Positions 1 to 11,334 of a stretch of DNA of 64,000 nt are shown here, in pieces. The translations under genes and the position numbers were made by a program. A model generated the notes under the pieces. That model worked only from the letters and a program-made list of their open reading frames with translations, did no database searches and had not been told where the DNA came from. Every line of letters begins with the position of its first letter. The first letter of the stretch is position 1. Origin of the DNA: Sva-07 sp963774765 (GTDB lineage: Bacteria; Actinomycetota; Acidimicrobiia; Acidimicrobiales; Ilumatobacteraceae); NCBI GenBank assembly GCA_963774765.1, contig CAVZGP010000009.1:434001-498000 (forward strand), read 5' to 3'.

Positions 1-2012
<2,012 letters not shown>

Positions 2013-2087
2013 GAAAGAACAAGTTATCTCGTTCATTAAAGCAGTCCGAAGACCGCTTCGAAAAGATGCTCGTGCTTGCTCTGCAGT

Positions 2088-2100
2088 TCTCAAGGAGCCA
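2088..2100 (-). promoter_or_regulatory. boxA-like antitermination element before 23S
   Basis: The minus strand reads TGGCTCCTTGAGA. The core GGCTCCTTG recurs in the 16S leader at 4150-4158. Paired boxA elements in the leader and spacer of rRNA operons recruit the NusB/NusE antitermination complex; nusB itself is in this window at 54369-54776. The assignment rests on position and on the repeat between the two sites. Confidence 0.5.
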
Positions 2101-2196
2101 CCTGACCAGCGGTGCCGGCCACGACCATGAGACTCTCTGCGAGAATCTCGAGGACACGACCAGCTCGACGCTGGGGTGTGAGGGAACAACTCCCTC

Positions 2197-2213
2197 AAAA
2201 CGGAAGAGAAGAC
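2197..2213 (-). other. 16S rRNA processing stalk, 3' arm
   Basis: The plus strand reads AAAACGGAAGAGAAGAC. Its exact 17-base reverse complement lies in the 16S leader at 4133-4149, so in the minus-strand transcript the two sequences flanking 16S form a 17-bp perfect helix. This is the arrangement of the RNase III processing stem of rRNA precursors. Confidence 0.8.
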
Positions 2214-2355
2214 GGTGACCGACGATGCACGTGTCGACAAGAGGGACCGAATCCCTGCAATTGTCGATCGTTTCGACGACAGTCCACCAGTGCACCAACA
2301 GGTGTGTCTCGCACCCGGATCGAACGAAATGTCGATCATCGAGTGGAGAAGCACT

Positions 2356-3880
<1,525 letters not shown>

Positions 3881-4270
3881 AAAACGTGGCCAGCCCCTCG
3901 AACCCACCGAAGTGAGCGTTCAGAGCCGGCGACGATAGTCAGCGAGCGCACCATCCGAGTCGGGAAAGACCCATGTGGACGATGCGTCCTTGCTGTTCGA
4001 TCGACCCGAGGTACAAAGCTCGAGCCGACCAGTTAACCGTGTTGCTGCCGTCAGGGTAGACGACAGCGAAATTGACAGACAGTTCCGTGACCATCCCGAG
4101 GGATGGGCGCGTACTGCCCGCACTGGCGTTCTGTCTTCTCTTCCGTTTTCAAGGAGCCGAAGCTCAGGCACGCACCATGAACGTAGGAGATCCTTGCGGG
4201 TCTTCGTCGTTCGGCGTTGGTGCCGAGTGGCCTTTCCGGAGGGTTGAACCGCTCCGTGAGGCGGAGTTAG
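3881..4270 (-). other. rRNA operon leader
   Basis: About 390 bases of transcribed leader between the predicted promoter and 16S. It contains a boxA-like GGCTCCTTGAAAAC (minus strand, about 4145-4158) overlapping the 5' arm of the 16S processing stalk (4133-4149, pairing with 2197-2213). No coding sequence is supported. Confidence 0.75.
4133..4149 (-). other. 16S rRNA processing stalk, 5' arm
   Basis: The plus strand reads GTCTTCTCTTCCGTTTT, the exact reverse complement of 2197-2213 on the far side of 16S. In the precursor transcript these form a 17-bp helix closing the 16S loop, the usual substrate of RNase III. Confidence 0.8.
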
Positions 4271-4298
4271 AAGATAGCAGTTTCGCAACGCTTTGCAA
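4271..4298 (-). promoter_or_regulatory. rRNA operon promoter (-35 TTGCAA, -10 TATCTT)
   Basis: On the minus strand TTGCAA (4298-4293) and TATCTT (4276-4271) are separated by 16 bases, a good fit to a housekeeping sigma promoter. It lies between the tyrS stop at 4305 and the 16S leader. A 9-bp inverted repeat (4255-4263 and 4301-4309) brackets it. Start of transcription would be near 4264. Confidence 0.65.
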
Positions 4299-4304
4299 CA
4301 CGCC

Positions 4305-5573
4305 TCACGAAAATATTTCGACGAGGTGGTGCGACTTCTTCCCCTTGCGCAGCAGCAGGTACTTGCCGTGGACCAGTTTCTGGCCGCTGAGCAGGGAGTT
4401 CTCGTCGAGCTGCACACCGTTCGCGTAGAACGAACGCTGAGTGAGTGAACGCCGAGCATCGCCGTTCGACGTCGCCAATCCGGCACCGACGAACACGGCG
4501 ATGGGATCGGCGAGATCGCCTGCTGCGAGCCGTGAAGACGGGATCTCGGCGCCGAGCGTCGTGAACGCTGCCTCCGAGGCGGCGGTCGGATCGCCGGCGA
4601 ACAACAGTTCCGCCGCCTCAGCGGCCGCGACAGCGGCCGGAGCGCCGTGTACCAGTGCGGTCATCTCGTCGGCGAGGGCACGCTGGCCAAACCGGAGGTG
4701 CGGTGCATCGCTGTGCTCGGCAACGATCGCCCGCACCGCCTCGATGGGCTGCAGCGAGAAGGTCAGGAGCTGTGATTCGACCAGTTCGTCGGGCGTCTGC
4801 ATCCAGTGCTGGCGGAACTGGTACGGGCTCGTCTTGACCGCATCGAGCCACACACGAGCGCCCGTGGTCTTGCCCAGCTTGGAACCGTCCGGCGCCAGCT
4901 GCAGCGGCCACGAGAATGCGTGCACGTGCTCGCCGCGTTTGCGGCGGATCAGGTCGACGCCGGCGATGATGTTGCCCCACTGATCCGAGCCGCCGATCTG
5001 GATCGAGCAGCCCAGGTTGTCGTGCAACCAGAGAAAGTCGTTGGCCTGCAACAGCATGTAGCTGAACTCGGTGAACGAGATGCCGTGTTCGGAATTGACC
5101 CGCAACTTGATGCTCTCGCGGGCCAGCATCTGGTTGACCGTCACGTGCTTGCCGACGTCGCGCAAGAACTCGAGCAGGGTGATGGGCTGCGTCCAGTCGC
5201 GGTTGTCGACCAGCTCTCCCCGACCCTCGCCGACATCGACGACCCGGCTGAGCTGCTCCTTGATCGCGGTGACGTTGTGGTTCAGCGTCTCGTCGTCGAG
5301 CAGGTTGCGTTCGTCGGAACGCCCGCTCGGGTCACCGACCATCCCTGTGGCGCCGCCTGCGAGAGCGATCGGCCGATGGCCCGCGTCCTGGAAGCGCCGC
5401 AGCATGATCAACCCGATCAGGTTGCCGACGTGGAGGCTGTCGGCGGTGGGGTCGCAGCCGTAGTAGAGCGCCACCTGGCCCCGGGCGACGGCGTCTCGCA
5501 GCGCCTCACGGTCGGTCGAGTCGTGAATGAGGTGACGAGCCTCGAGATCGGCGATGAGATCATTATCAGCCAT
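4305..5573 (-). CDS. tyrS: Tyrosyl-tRNA synthetase
   Basis: The 422-residue protein charges tRNA-Tyr with tyrosine in the cytoplasm. It is a class I synthetase: HVGN (residues 48-51) is the HIGH motif, GSKLGKTTG in the middle of the protein is the KMSKS loop, and the C-terminal RRSLTQRSFYANG to LLRKGKK region is the S4-like RNA-binding domain. I start at ATG 5573 (MADNDLIADL); an upstream extension in the same frame would run through the divergent promoter and the next gene. A -10 candidate TACCCT (5589-5584, minus) lies 10 bases before the ATG and overlaps the -10 of the divergent DUF2332 gene. The rRNA promoter follows the stop directly, so read-through may contribute to rRNA transcription. 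Confidence 0.96.
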   Translation of the reverse strand: MADNDLIADLEARHLIHDSTDREALRDAVARGQVALYYGCDPTADSLHVGNLIGLIMLRRFQDAGHRPIALAGGATGMVGDPSGRSDERNLLDDETLNHNVTAIKEQLSRVVDVGEGRGELVDNRDWTQPITLLEFLRDVGKHVTVNQMLARESIKLRVNSEHGISFTEFSYMLLQANDFLWLHDNLGCSIQIGGSDQWGNIIAGVDLIRRKRGEHVHAFSWPLQLAPDGSKLGKTTGARVWLDAVKTSPYQFRQHWMQTPDELVESQLLTFSLQPIEAVRAIVAEHSDAPHLRFGQRALADEMTALVHGAPAAVAAAEAAELLFAGDPTAASEAAFTTLGAEIPSSRLAAGDLADPIAVFVGAGLATSNGDARRSLTQRSFYANGVQLDENSLLSGQKLVHGKYLLLRKGKKSHHLVEIFS

Positions 5574-5583
5574 ACGGCACGCA

Positions 5584-5593
5584 AGGGTACTGT
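5584..5593. promoter_or_regulatory. Overlapping divergent -10 boxes (tyrS / DUF2332)
   Basis: The ten bases AGGGTACTGT contain TACTGT on plus (5588-5593), six bases before the GTG of the DUF2332 gene, and TACCCT on minus (5589-5584), ten bases before tyrS. Both fit the actinobacterial TANNNT -10 consensus and share two base pairs, so the two polymerases could not bind at once. Confidence 0.5.
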
Positions 5594-5599
5594 CACGCC

Positions 5600-6691
5600 G
5601 TGGCCGACCCCGCGGACGAATCGCACGACGACGAACTCCGACGCCACTTCGAGAACTTCTCGACGACGTCGAGCCCCCGGGCACCGCTGTATGCCGCGCT
5701 GTCGGCCATCGTCGCTCGCAACCGTTCGCTGTACGGACTGTTGCACCACGCACCGCCGACGCAGCGGCTCCCGGTGCTGCTGTTCGCGTGCGTCCACGAA
5801 CTGCTGCTCGAACACCCCGACAGCGAGCTCGCGCAGTGGTACCCCAATCTCACCGAGGCCCATCGGTCGCCGACTGACCGGTCGCTCGGAGCGACGTTCA
5901 CACGCTTCACCGAGGAGCACCGTGACCGGCTCGCGGACCTGCTGTCGACGAGGACGACCCAAACCAACGAGGTGGGTCGCTGCGGTTCGTTTCTCCCCGC
6001 CCTCGGCCTGCTCGCCTCCGAGGTCGGCGCGCTCGGTCTGCTCGACGTGGGCACGAGCGGTGGCCTGAATCTGCTGCTCGACCGCTACGAGTACCGCTAC
6101 CGCGCTGCCGACGGCGCCGAGCGTCTCGTGGGTGATCGGTCACCGGTGGCCATCACGGTCGAGGTCACCGGCGAGGTGCCCGTGCCGTCGGTGCTGCCGA
6201 CGATCGCCACCCGCTGCGGCATCGATCAACGACCGATCGACGTGACCGACGACGCCGAAGCCCGCTGGCTCGAGGCGTGTGTGTGGCCGGACCAGGCGGA
6301 CCGGTTCCACCGCTTGGTGGCCGCGATCGAGATCGCTCGTGCCGCCCCGCCGGAGATATTGGCCGGTGATGCCGTGACCTCGCTCGCACCGCCCATCGAG
6401 CGGATCGGCGCCCGAGCACATCCCGTCGTCACGAACTCGTGGGTGCTCAACTACCTCACCTCCAGCCAGCGGATCGCCTACCTCGCCGAGCTGGAGCGCA
6501 TCGGTACGGAACGCGACCTGTCATGGGTCTACGCCGAGGCACCGGCTCACATCCCCGAACTGCCCAACGAACCGGACCCGAAGAGCGCCCACCGCACCGT
6601 GTTGTCGATGGTCCGTTGGCGCGATGGCAGGCGTTTCGTCGACCACCTCGCGACGGTGCACCCGCACGGCTTCTGGATGCACTGGCGCTGA
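5600..6691 (+). CDS. DUF2332 family protein
   Basis: A 363-residue protein matching the actinobacterial DUF2332 family, whose members have a glycine-rich methyltransferase-like core but no established function. Visible features: FLPALGLLAS followed by LGLLDVGTSGGLNLLLDRYEY (about residues 135-160), resembling a SAM-binding loop, and the C-terminal VRWRDGRRFVDHLATVHPHG block typical of the family. GTG 5600 is chosen because TACTGT ends exactly six bases upstream, which gives a leaderless message starting at the GTG. The gene is monocistronic and convergent with mpg; a bidirectional hairpin separates them. Confidence 0.8.
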   Translation: MADPADESHDDELRRHFENFSTTSSPRAPLYAALSAIVARNRSLYGLLHHAPPTQRLPVLLFACVHELLLEHPDSELAQWYPNLTEAHRSPTDRSLGATFTRFTEEHRDRLADLLSTRTTQTNEVGRCGSFLPALGLLASEVGALGLLDVGTSGGLNLLLDRYEYRYRAADGAERLVGDRSPVAITVEVTGEVPVPSVLPTIATRCGIDQRPIDVTDDAEARWLEACVWPDQADRFHRLVAAIEIARAAPPEILAGDAVTSLAPPIERIGARAHPVVTNSWVLNYLTSSQRIAYLAELERIGTERDLSWVYAEAPAHIPELPNEPDPKSAHRTVLSMVRWRDGRRFVDHLATVHPHGFWMHWR

Positions 6692-6698
6692 CCCCGTT

Positions 6699-6741
6699 CT
6701 CGTGAACTCATACGGGAATAGTTCCCCAACGAGTTCACGAG
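6699..6741. terminator. Nested hairpin between convergent genes
   Basis: CTCGTGAACTC (6699-6709) and GAGTTCACGAG (6731-6741) are perfect 11-bp inverted arms; inside them GGGAA (6714-6718) and TTCCC (6722-6726) form a second stem with a TAG loop. It lies just after the DUF2332 stop and overlaps the last codons of mpg. It is symmetrical and can serve both converging genes. No U-tract follows, as is common in high-GC actinobacteria. Confidence 0.6.
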
Positions 6742-7274
6742 ATGCGAAAGCGCCAGGGGGTGTCGACCGCCTTGGTGAGACCGATACGGGGGCCGACGAT
6801 CGGGTCGACGGGCCGCGGTGTGCCGTCGTCGAGGATCCTGATCGGGCCAGCACAGCAGAGATCGACGCCGTTGTCGTCGCCGACGATGCCGAACGCCTGG
6901 CACAGCTTGCCGGGGCCGTCAGCGAGCGGGAGACGTCCGCGCCGCCGGAGCATCTCGTCGACGCCCGCGACGGGTTCGAGCGCCCGAAGCAGCACCGCCT
7001 GACCATCTCCGTCGGCGCCGGTGACGATGTTGGCGCACCAGTGGATCCCGTAGCTGCGGTACACGTACAGGCGCCCAGGCGGGCCGAACATGACGGCGTT
7101 GCGCGGTGTCGGCCCGCGGAACGAATGGCTGGCCGGGTCGTCGGACAGGTACGCCTCGGTCTCGACGATCCGTCCCGTCATGAGTACGCCGTCACGGTCG
7201 ACGACGAACAGTCTGCCGAGCAGGTCCGGGGCAACGACCGGCGCGTCCCGAGCGAACCATGAGCGCTCGATCAG
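6735..7274 (-). CDS. mpg: DNA-3-methyladenine glycosylase (AAG/MPG family)
   Basis: Base-excision repair enzyme that removes alkylated purines. GRIVETEAYLS carries the catalytic glutamate, and FRGPTPRNAVMFGPPGRLYV with YRSYGIHWCANIV are the family's DNA-intercalating and binding blocks. The first ATG (7181) would give 148 residues and cut into the fold: the frame upstream still encodes family sequence (RSWFARDAPVVAPDLLGRL). No ATG, GTG or TTG exists in that open stretch. The best candidate is CTG at 7274, which overlaps the argH stop as CTGA, the same 4-base geometry as the ATGA/GTGA overlaps throughout this operon, giving 179 residues. Last gene of the arg operon by position; its role is unrelated to arginine. 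Function is sure, the start is inference. Confidence 0.9.
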   Translation of the reverse strand: MIERSWFARDAPVVAPDLLGRLFVVDRDGVLMTGRIVETEAYLSDDPASHSFRGPTPRNAVMFGPPGRLYVYRSYGIHWCANIVTGADGDGQAVLLRALEPVAGVDEMLRRRGRLPLADGPGKLCQAFGIVGDDNGVDLCCAGPIRILDDGTPRPVDPIVGPRIGLTKAVDTPWRFRIS

Positions 7275-8689
7275 GGAGCCAGCCGTTCCTGATCGGCGGC
7301 GAGCATCGCCCGGTACGACTCGAGCTGCAGCGGCAGCGCCTCAGGACCTGCGGCACCGCGAGAGGTCCGCATCTGAACGCCGACACCTGGCCGCACGAGC
7401 GCAGCCGCCTCGGCTCCCAACCTCGGGTCAGCGGCGACGAGGTCTCGTAGCGCTCCCTCCCCCGCCAGCGTCGCTCGCACGTGGGCGCCGACGATCGCAT
7501 GGGCCTCGCGGAACGGTGTGCCCGAGCGAACCAGGTACTCGGCGAGGTCGGTCGCTGCCATCGTCTCCTCGTCGGCCGCGGCTTGCATCGCTTCGGGCAC
7601 AAAGGTGGCAGTGGCGATCATGCCGGTCAGCGCGGCAACGGCAAGGTTGACCTGCTCGACCGAGTCGAAGAGGGGTTCCTTGTCCTCCTGGAGGTCGCGG
7701 TTGTAGGCGAGCGGGAGGCCTTTCAGCGTGGCCAGTAGCCCGGTGAGGTTGCCGATCAGTCGGCCGCTCTTGCCGCGGGCGAGTTCGGCGATGTCGGGGT
7801 TCTTCTTCTGCGGCAGCATCGACGAGCCGGTCGCGTAGCCGTCGTCGAGCTTGGCGAAACCGAACTCGCCGGATGTCCACAGCACCCACTCCTCGCCGAT
7901 GCGCGACAGGTGAATCCCGACGAGTGCGAGGTCGAAGACGGCCTCGGCGACGAAGTCGCGATCGCTCACCGCGTCAAGGCTGTTGTCGAACACGTTGGCG
8001 AAACCGAGGTCCGCGGCGTTGCCCACCGGGTCGATCGGCAGTGAAGACCCGGCGAGTGCACCGGCACCGAGCGGCGACACGTCGAGACGAGTACGGGTGG
8101 CCAGCAGGCGATCGACGTCACGCGCCAACGCCCAGCCGTGGGCCAGCAGGTGATGGGCGAGCAGCACTGGCTGCGCCCGCTGAAGGTGGGTGTAGCCCGG
8201 CAGGTACGTGTCGCCGGCGTCGAGCGCCCGCTGGAGCAGCACCTGCTGCAGGTCGTGTGTCCCGCGGGCGACGTCGAGCAGTTCACGTTTGCACCACAAG
8301 CGAAGATCGGTGGCGACCTGGTCGTTGCGGCTGCGAGCGGTGTGCAGCTTGCCACCAGCTGAACCGGCGAGTTCGGTGACGCGCCGCTCGACGGCGGTGT
8401 GGATGTCCTCATCGCTCTCGACGAACACGAACTCGTCGGACTGCATCTCGGTGGACACTCGATCGAGTGCGTCGAGCACCGCGTCGCGCTCGACATCGGT
8501 GAGCAGTCCGACTCGTGCGAGTCCCCGCACGTGGGCCTGTGACCCTGCGATGTCGTCGCGCCACATCGTGCGATCGAACGGGAGGCTGACCGTGTACGCC
8601 ATGAGCGCCTCGGCGGGGCCGCCGGCGAACCGGCCATGCCACAACGTCTTTGCCTCGCCGTGGTCGCTGTCGCCCTCGAAGTCGGTCAT
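7271..8689 (-). CDS. argH: Argininosuccinate lyase
   Basis: Last step of arginine synthesis: argininosuccinate is split to arginine and fumarate. The 472-residue length is normal. GSSMLPQKKNPD is the fumarase/aspartase superfamily signature with the catalytic serine loop; HTARSRNDQVATD and TYLPGYTHLQRAQP are the other conserved substrate-binding blocks. ATG 8689 lies one base after the argR stop, so the gene is in the arg operon. No argG, the enzyme making its substrate, is in the window. Confidence 0.97.
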   Translation of the reverse strand: MTDFEGDSDHGEAKTLWHGRFAGGPAEALMAYTVSLPFDRTMWRDDIAGSQAHVRGLARVGLLTDVERDAVLDALDRVSTEMQSDEFVFVESDEDIHTAVERRVTELAGSAGGKLHTARSRNDQVATDLRLWCKRELLDVARGTHDLQQVLLQRALDAGDTYLPGYTHLQRAQPVLLAHHLLAHGWALARDVDRLLATRTRLDVSPLGAGALAGSSLPIDPVGNAADLGFANVFDNSLDAVSDRDFVAEAVFDLALVGIHLSRIGEEWVLWTSGEFGFAKLDDGYATGSSMLPQKKNPDIAELARGKSGRLIGNLTGLLATLKGLPLAYNRDLQEDKEPLFDSVEQVNLAVAALTGMIATATFVPEAMQAAADEETMAATDLAEYLVRSGTPFREAHAIVGAHVRATLAGEGALRDLVAADPRLGAEAAALVRPGVGVQMRTSRGAAGPEALPLQLESYRAMLAADQERLAP

Positions 8690-8690
8690 G

Positions 8691-9152
8691 TCAGTCCAGT
8701 CCTGCGAGATCGCGGAGGTGTGCGGCGAGCGATGAGCCGTCGGTGGCGGACGAGACGCACATGAGCGTGTCGTCGCCGGCGACGGTGCCGAGCAACCCGT
8801 CGACCCGGCTGCGATCGAGCGCCGATGCGACCACGTGAGCGCAGCCTGGAGGGGTGCGCAGGATGACGATGTTGCCCGAGCAGGAGACCTCGGCGACCCA
8901 CTCGCCCATCACCCGGCGGAGCTGGTCGACCGGTGCCAGACGATCAGGAGCGAACTCCGGGATCGTGTACACGGTGTTCCCGCTCGGCACCCGCACCTTG
9001 ATCGCACCGATGTCGTCGAGATCACGTGACACCGTGGCCTGTGTGGCCTCGATGCCGTGCTCGGCGAGGAGCTCGATCAGCTGCGGCTGGCTGGTGACCT
9101 CGTGGTCGCCGATGATCCGGCTGATCGTCGCCTGGCGTTGGACCTTGCTCAT
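8691..9152 (-). CDS. argR: Arginine repressor
   Basis: A 153-residue transcription factor that binds ARG boxes as an arginine-bound hexamer. The N-terminal winged helix is seen in SQPQLIELLAEHGIEATQATVSRDL (residues about 20-45), and the C-terminal oligomerisation and arginine-binding part holds GTVAGDDTLMCV. The ATG at 9152 overlaps the argF stop by four bases (ATGA); a much longer upstream reading in this frame is antisense-like argF sequence and is rejected. Lying inside the operon it probably controls, it is likely autoregulated through the operator at 13281-13310. Confidence 0.96.
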   Translation of the reverse strand: MSKVQRQATISRIIGDHEVTSQPQLIELLAEHGIEATQATVSRDLDDIGAIKVRVPSGNTVYTIPEFAPDRLAPVDQLRRVMGEWVAEVSCSGNIVILRTPPGCAHVVASALDRSRVDGLLGTVAGDDTLMCVSSATDGSSLAAHLRDLAGLD

Positions 9153-10105
9153 TGCGTACCGCGGATCGTGGTTCCCGGAGCGCTGGGCTCGGGGAACTTC
9201 GAGTGGAGGAGGAAGGCGAGGGCGCCGCGGGCAGCGTGGAGTCGGTTGTGGGCCTGTTGGAACACGACCGACTGCGGACCGTCGATGACGTTCGCCGCCA
9301 CCTCGATGCCGCGGTAGGCGGGCAGGCAGTGCATGAACACCGCCGTCGGATCGGCGAGTGCCATCATGTCTGTGTCGACGGTGTATCCCTCGAACCGCTG
9401 CAACCGCTCCTGCTTCTCGACCTCCTGACCCATCGACACCCACGTATCGGTGTGGACGGCATGGGCACCGGCAACGGCGTCGGCAGGGCGGTGCGACTGC
9501 TCGACCGATGCTGCGCCGAGCAGCGCGAAGCGTTCGAGTTCCACCAGCGGAGCATCGAAACCGTGTGGACACGCGAAGCGGATGTGCATCCCGAGCAGCG
9601 CCGAGATCTCGGCGAGCGATCGGGCCACGTTGTTGAAGTCTCCGACGTAGGCCACGGTCTTGCCGGCGAGGTCGCCGAGACACTGCTGCATCGTCAACGC
9701 ATCCGCGAACGCTTGCAGCGGGTGTGAATGATCCGACAGCATGTTGACGACCGGAATGTCGACCACGGCCGCCATCCGGGTGACAGTGAGGTGGTCGAAC
9801 ACCCGAGCGGCGATCAGTGCGTGGTAGCCCTCCATCACCTTGGCCACGTCCTCGACCGGTTCGCGGGTGTCGAAGCCGACCTCCTCACCACGGGTATAGA
9901 TCGGATGACCACCGAGCTGCGACACGGCCATCTCCATCGAGTGACGGGTGCGATTCGACGGCTTCTCGAAGATCAGCGCCGCACCCCGACCGTCGAGCGG
10001 CCGGCCGAGTGAATCGATCGGTGCCTCAGCGAGTGTGAGGATCTGTCTGATCTCCTCGGTGGAGAAGTCGGTCACGTCGAGCAGGTGTCGGTTGGGTGCG
10101 GTCAT
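9149..10105 (-). CDS. argF: Ornithine carbamoyltransferase
   Basis: Transfers carbamoyl from carbamoyl phosphate to ornithine to give citrulline. The 318-residue protein has SNRTR (residues 50-54, phosphate binding, the STRTR-type site), HSHPLQAFAD (HPxQ, carbamoyl site) and HCLPAYRG (the ornithine-site HCLP that separates it from aspartate carbamoyltransferase). ATG 10105 overlaps the argD stop (ATGA). Its substrate carbamoyl phosphate would come from CarAB at 43414-47825, whose upstream region carries the same operator-like sequence as argC. Confidence 0.96.
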   Translation of the reverse strand: MTAPNRHLLDVTDFSTEEIRQILTLAEAPIDSLGRPLDGRGAALIFEKPSNRTRHSMEMAVSQLGGHPIYTRGEEVGFDTREPVEDVAKVMEGYHALIAARVFDHLTVTRMAAVVDIPVVNMLSDHSHPLQAFADALTMQQCLGDLAGKTVAYVGDFNNVARSLAEISALLGMHIRFACPHGFDAPLVELERFALLGAASVEQSHRPADAVAGAHAVHTDTWVSMGQEVEKQERLQRFEGYTVDTDMMALADPTAVFMHCLPAYRGIEVAANVIDGPQSVVFQQAHNRLHAARGALAFLLHSKFPEPSAPGTTIRGTQ

Positions 10106-11334
10106 CGCGCCTCCTCCACGAGTTCGTCGCCGAATGCCCCAGCCAGCGACGCGGCGATCATCGCGACGGCCTCGTCGACCTCGTCGTCGGTCACGGTGAT
10201 CGGCGGCACCAATCGCAGCGTGGTCGGCGTGACGGCGTTGACGATCAGTCCGAGTGCGAGCAGATCGTTGTAGACGGCCTTTGCGTCGATGCCCTCGGCC
10301 AGTTCGACTCCGAGCATCAGACCGTGCCCACGTACGTCGACGACGCCGGGTACGGACCGCAGGGCGCCGGTGATCCGCGCACCTTGACGCACGGCAACCG
10401 CCGGCGCGTCGAGACGCTGCATCTCGTCGATGACGGCGTTGACGGCAGCGGTGGCGATCGCTGTGCCGGAATAGGTGCTGCCGTGGTCGCCGGGCTGGAA
10501 CACGGCAGCCACATCGGCGCGCGCCCAACACGCCCCGACCGGCATGCCGTTGCCCATCGCCTTGGCCAGCGTCACCACATCGGGGCTCACGCCGGAGTGC
10601 TCGAACCCGAACCAACGTCCGGTGCGGGCGAAGCCCGTCTGGATCTCGTCGACCATCATCAATGCTCCGGTCTCGTCGCACAGCTCGCGAATGCCCTGCA
10701 GGTATTCGGTGGTCGCCGGGTGAACGCCGCCCTCGCCCTGGATCGGCTCGATCAAGACCGCAGCGACCGTGCCGTCGACCGCCTGGCGCATCGCGTCGAG
10801 GTCGCCCCACGCGACGTGACGGAAGCCATCGGGCATCGGCACGAACGGTTCGTGCTTGGCGGGTTGTCCGGTGGCGGCGAGCGTGGCCAGTGTGCGGCCG
10901 TGGAAGCTGCCGAGTGCGCTGACGACCGTGTGTCGGCCACGACCGCCATGCTTGCGGGCGAGCTTGATGGCGCACTCGTTCGATTCGGCGCCGGAGTTCG
11001 TGAAGAAGATCTGGCCCCGGTGACCGGTCGCTTCCAGCAACAGCTCGTTGATCTTCACGGCGGCTTCTGTGGCAACCGGATTGGCGAAGAAGTTCGACAC
11101 GTGGAGGAGCCGCTCGAGTTGATCGCCCACCGCTTCGGCGACGACCGGGTTCGAGTGTCCGAGCGACACGACGGCGATCCCGGCGAGGAAGTCGAGGTAT
11201 CGCTTGCCGTCCGAGTCCCACAGCTCGGTGCCTCGGCCCCGTTCGAACATGATCGCGGGCGGTCCGAACACGGGCATGAACGGGCAGTTCGACATGGGTG
11301 CGTGGTCGAACGCGTGTGACGAGGAGGTGGTCAT
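10102..11334 (-). CDS. argD: Acetylornithine aminotransferase
   Basis: PLP enzyme converting N-acetylglutamate semialdehyde and glutamate to acetylornithine. The 410-residue class III aminotransferase shows FTNSGAESNECAIKLAR, VLIEPIQGEGGV, MMVDEIQTGFARTG and the PLP-lysine region DVVTLAKAMGNG. ATG 11334 overlaps the argB stop (ATGA); the later internal Met of MSNCPFMPVFG is a possible shorter start. Members of this family can also act on succinyldiaminopimelate, but the operon argues for arginine. Confidence 0.95.
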   Translation of the reverse strand: MTTSSSHAFDHAPMSNCPFMPVFGPPAIMFERGRGTELWDSDGKRYLDFLAGIAVVSLGHSNPVVAEAVGDQLERLLHVSNFFANPVATEAAVKINELLLEATGHRGQIFFTNSGAESNECAIKLARKHGGRGRHTVVSALGSFHGRTLATLAATGQPAKHEPFVPMPDGFRHVAWGDLDAMRQAVDGTVAAVLIEPIQGEGGVHPATTEYLQGIRELCDETGALMMVDEIQTGFARTGRWFGFEHSGVSPDVVTLAKAMGNGMPVGACWARADVAAVFQPGDHGSTYSGTAIATAAVNAVIDEMQRLDAPAVAVRQGARITGALRSVPGVVDVRGHGLMLGVELAEGIDAKAVYNDLLALGLIVNAVTPTTLRLVPPITVTDDEVDEAVAMIAASLAGAFGDELVEEAR

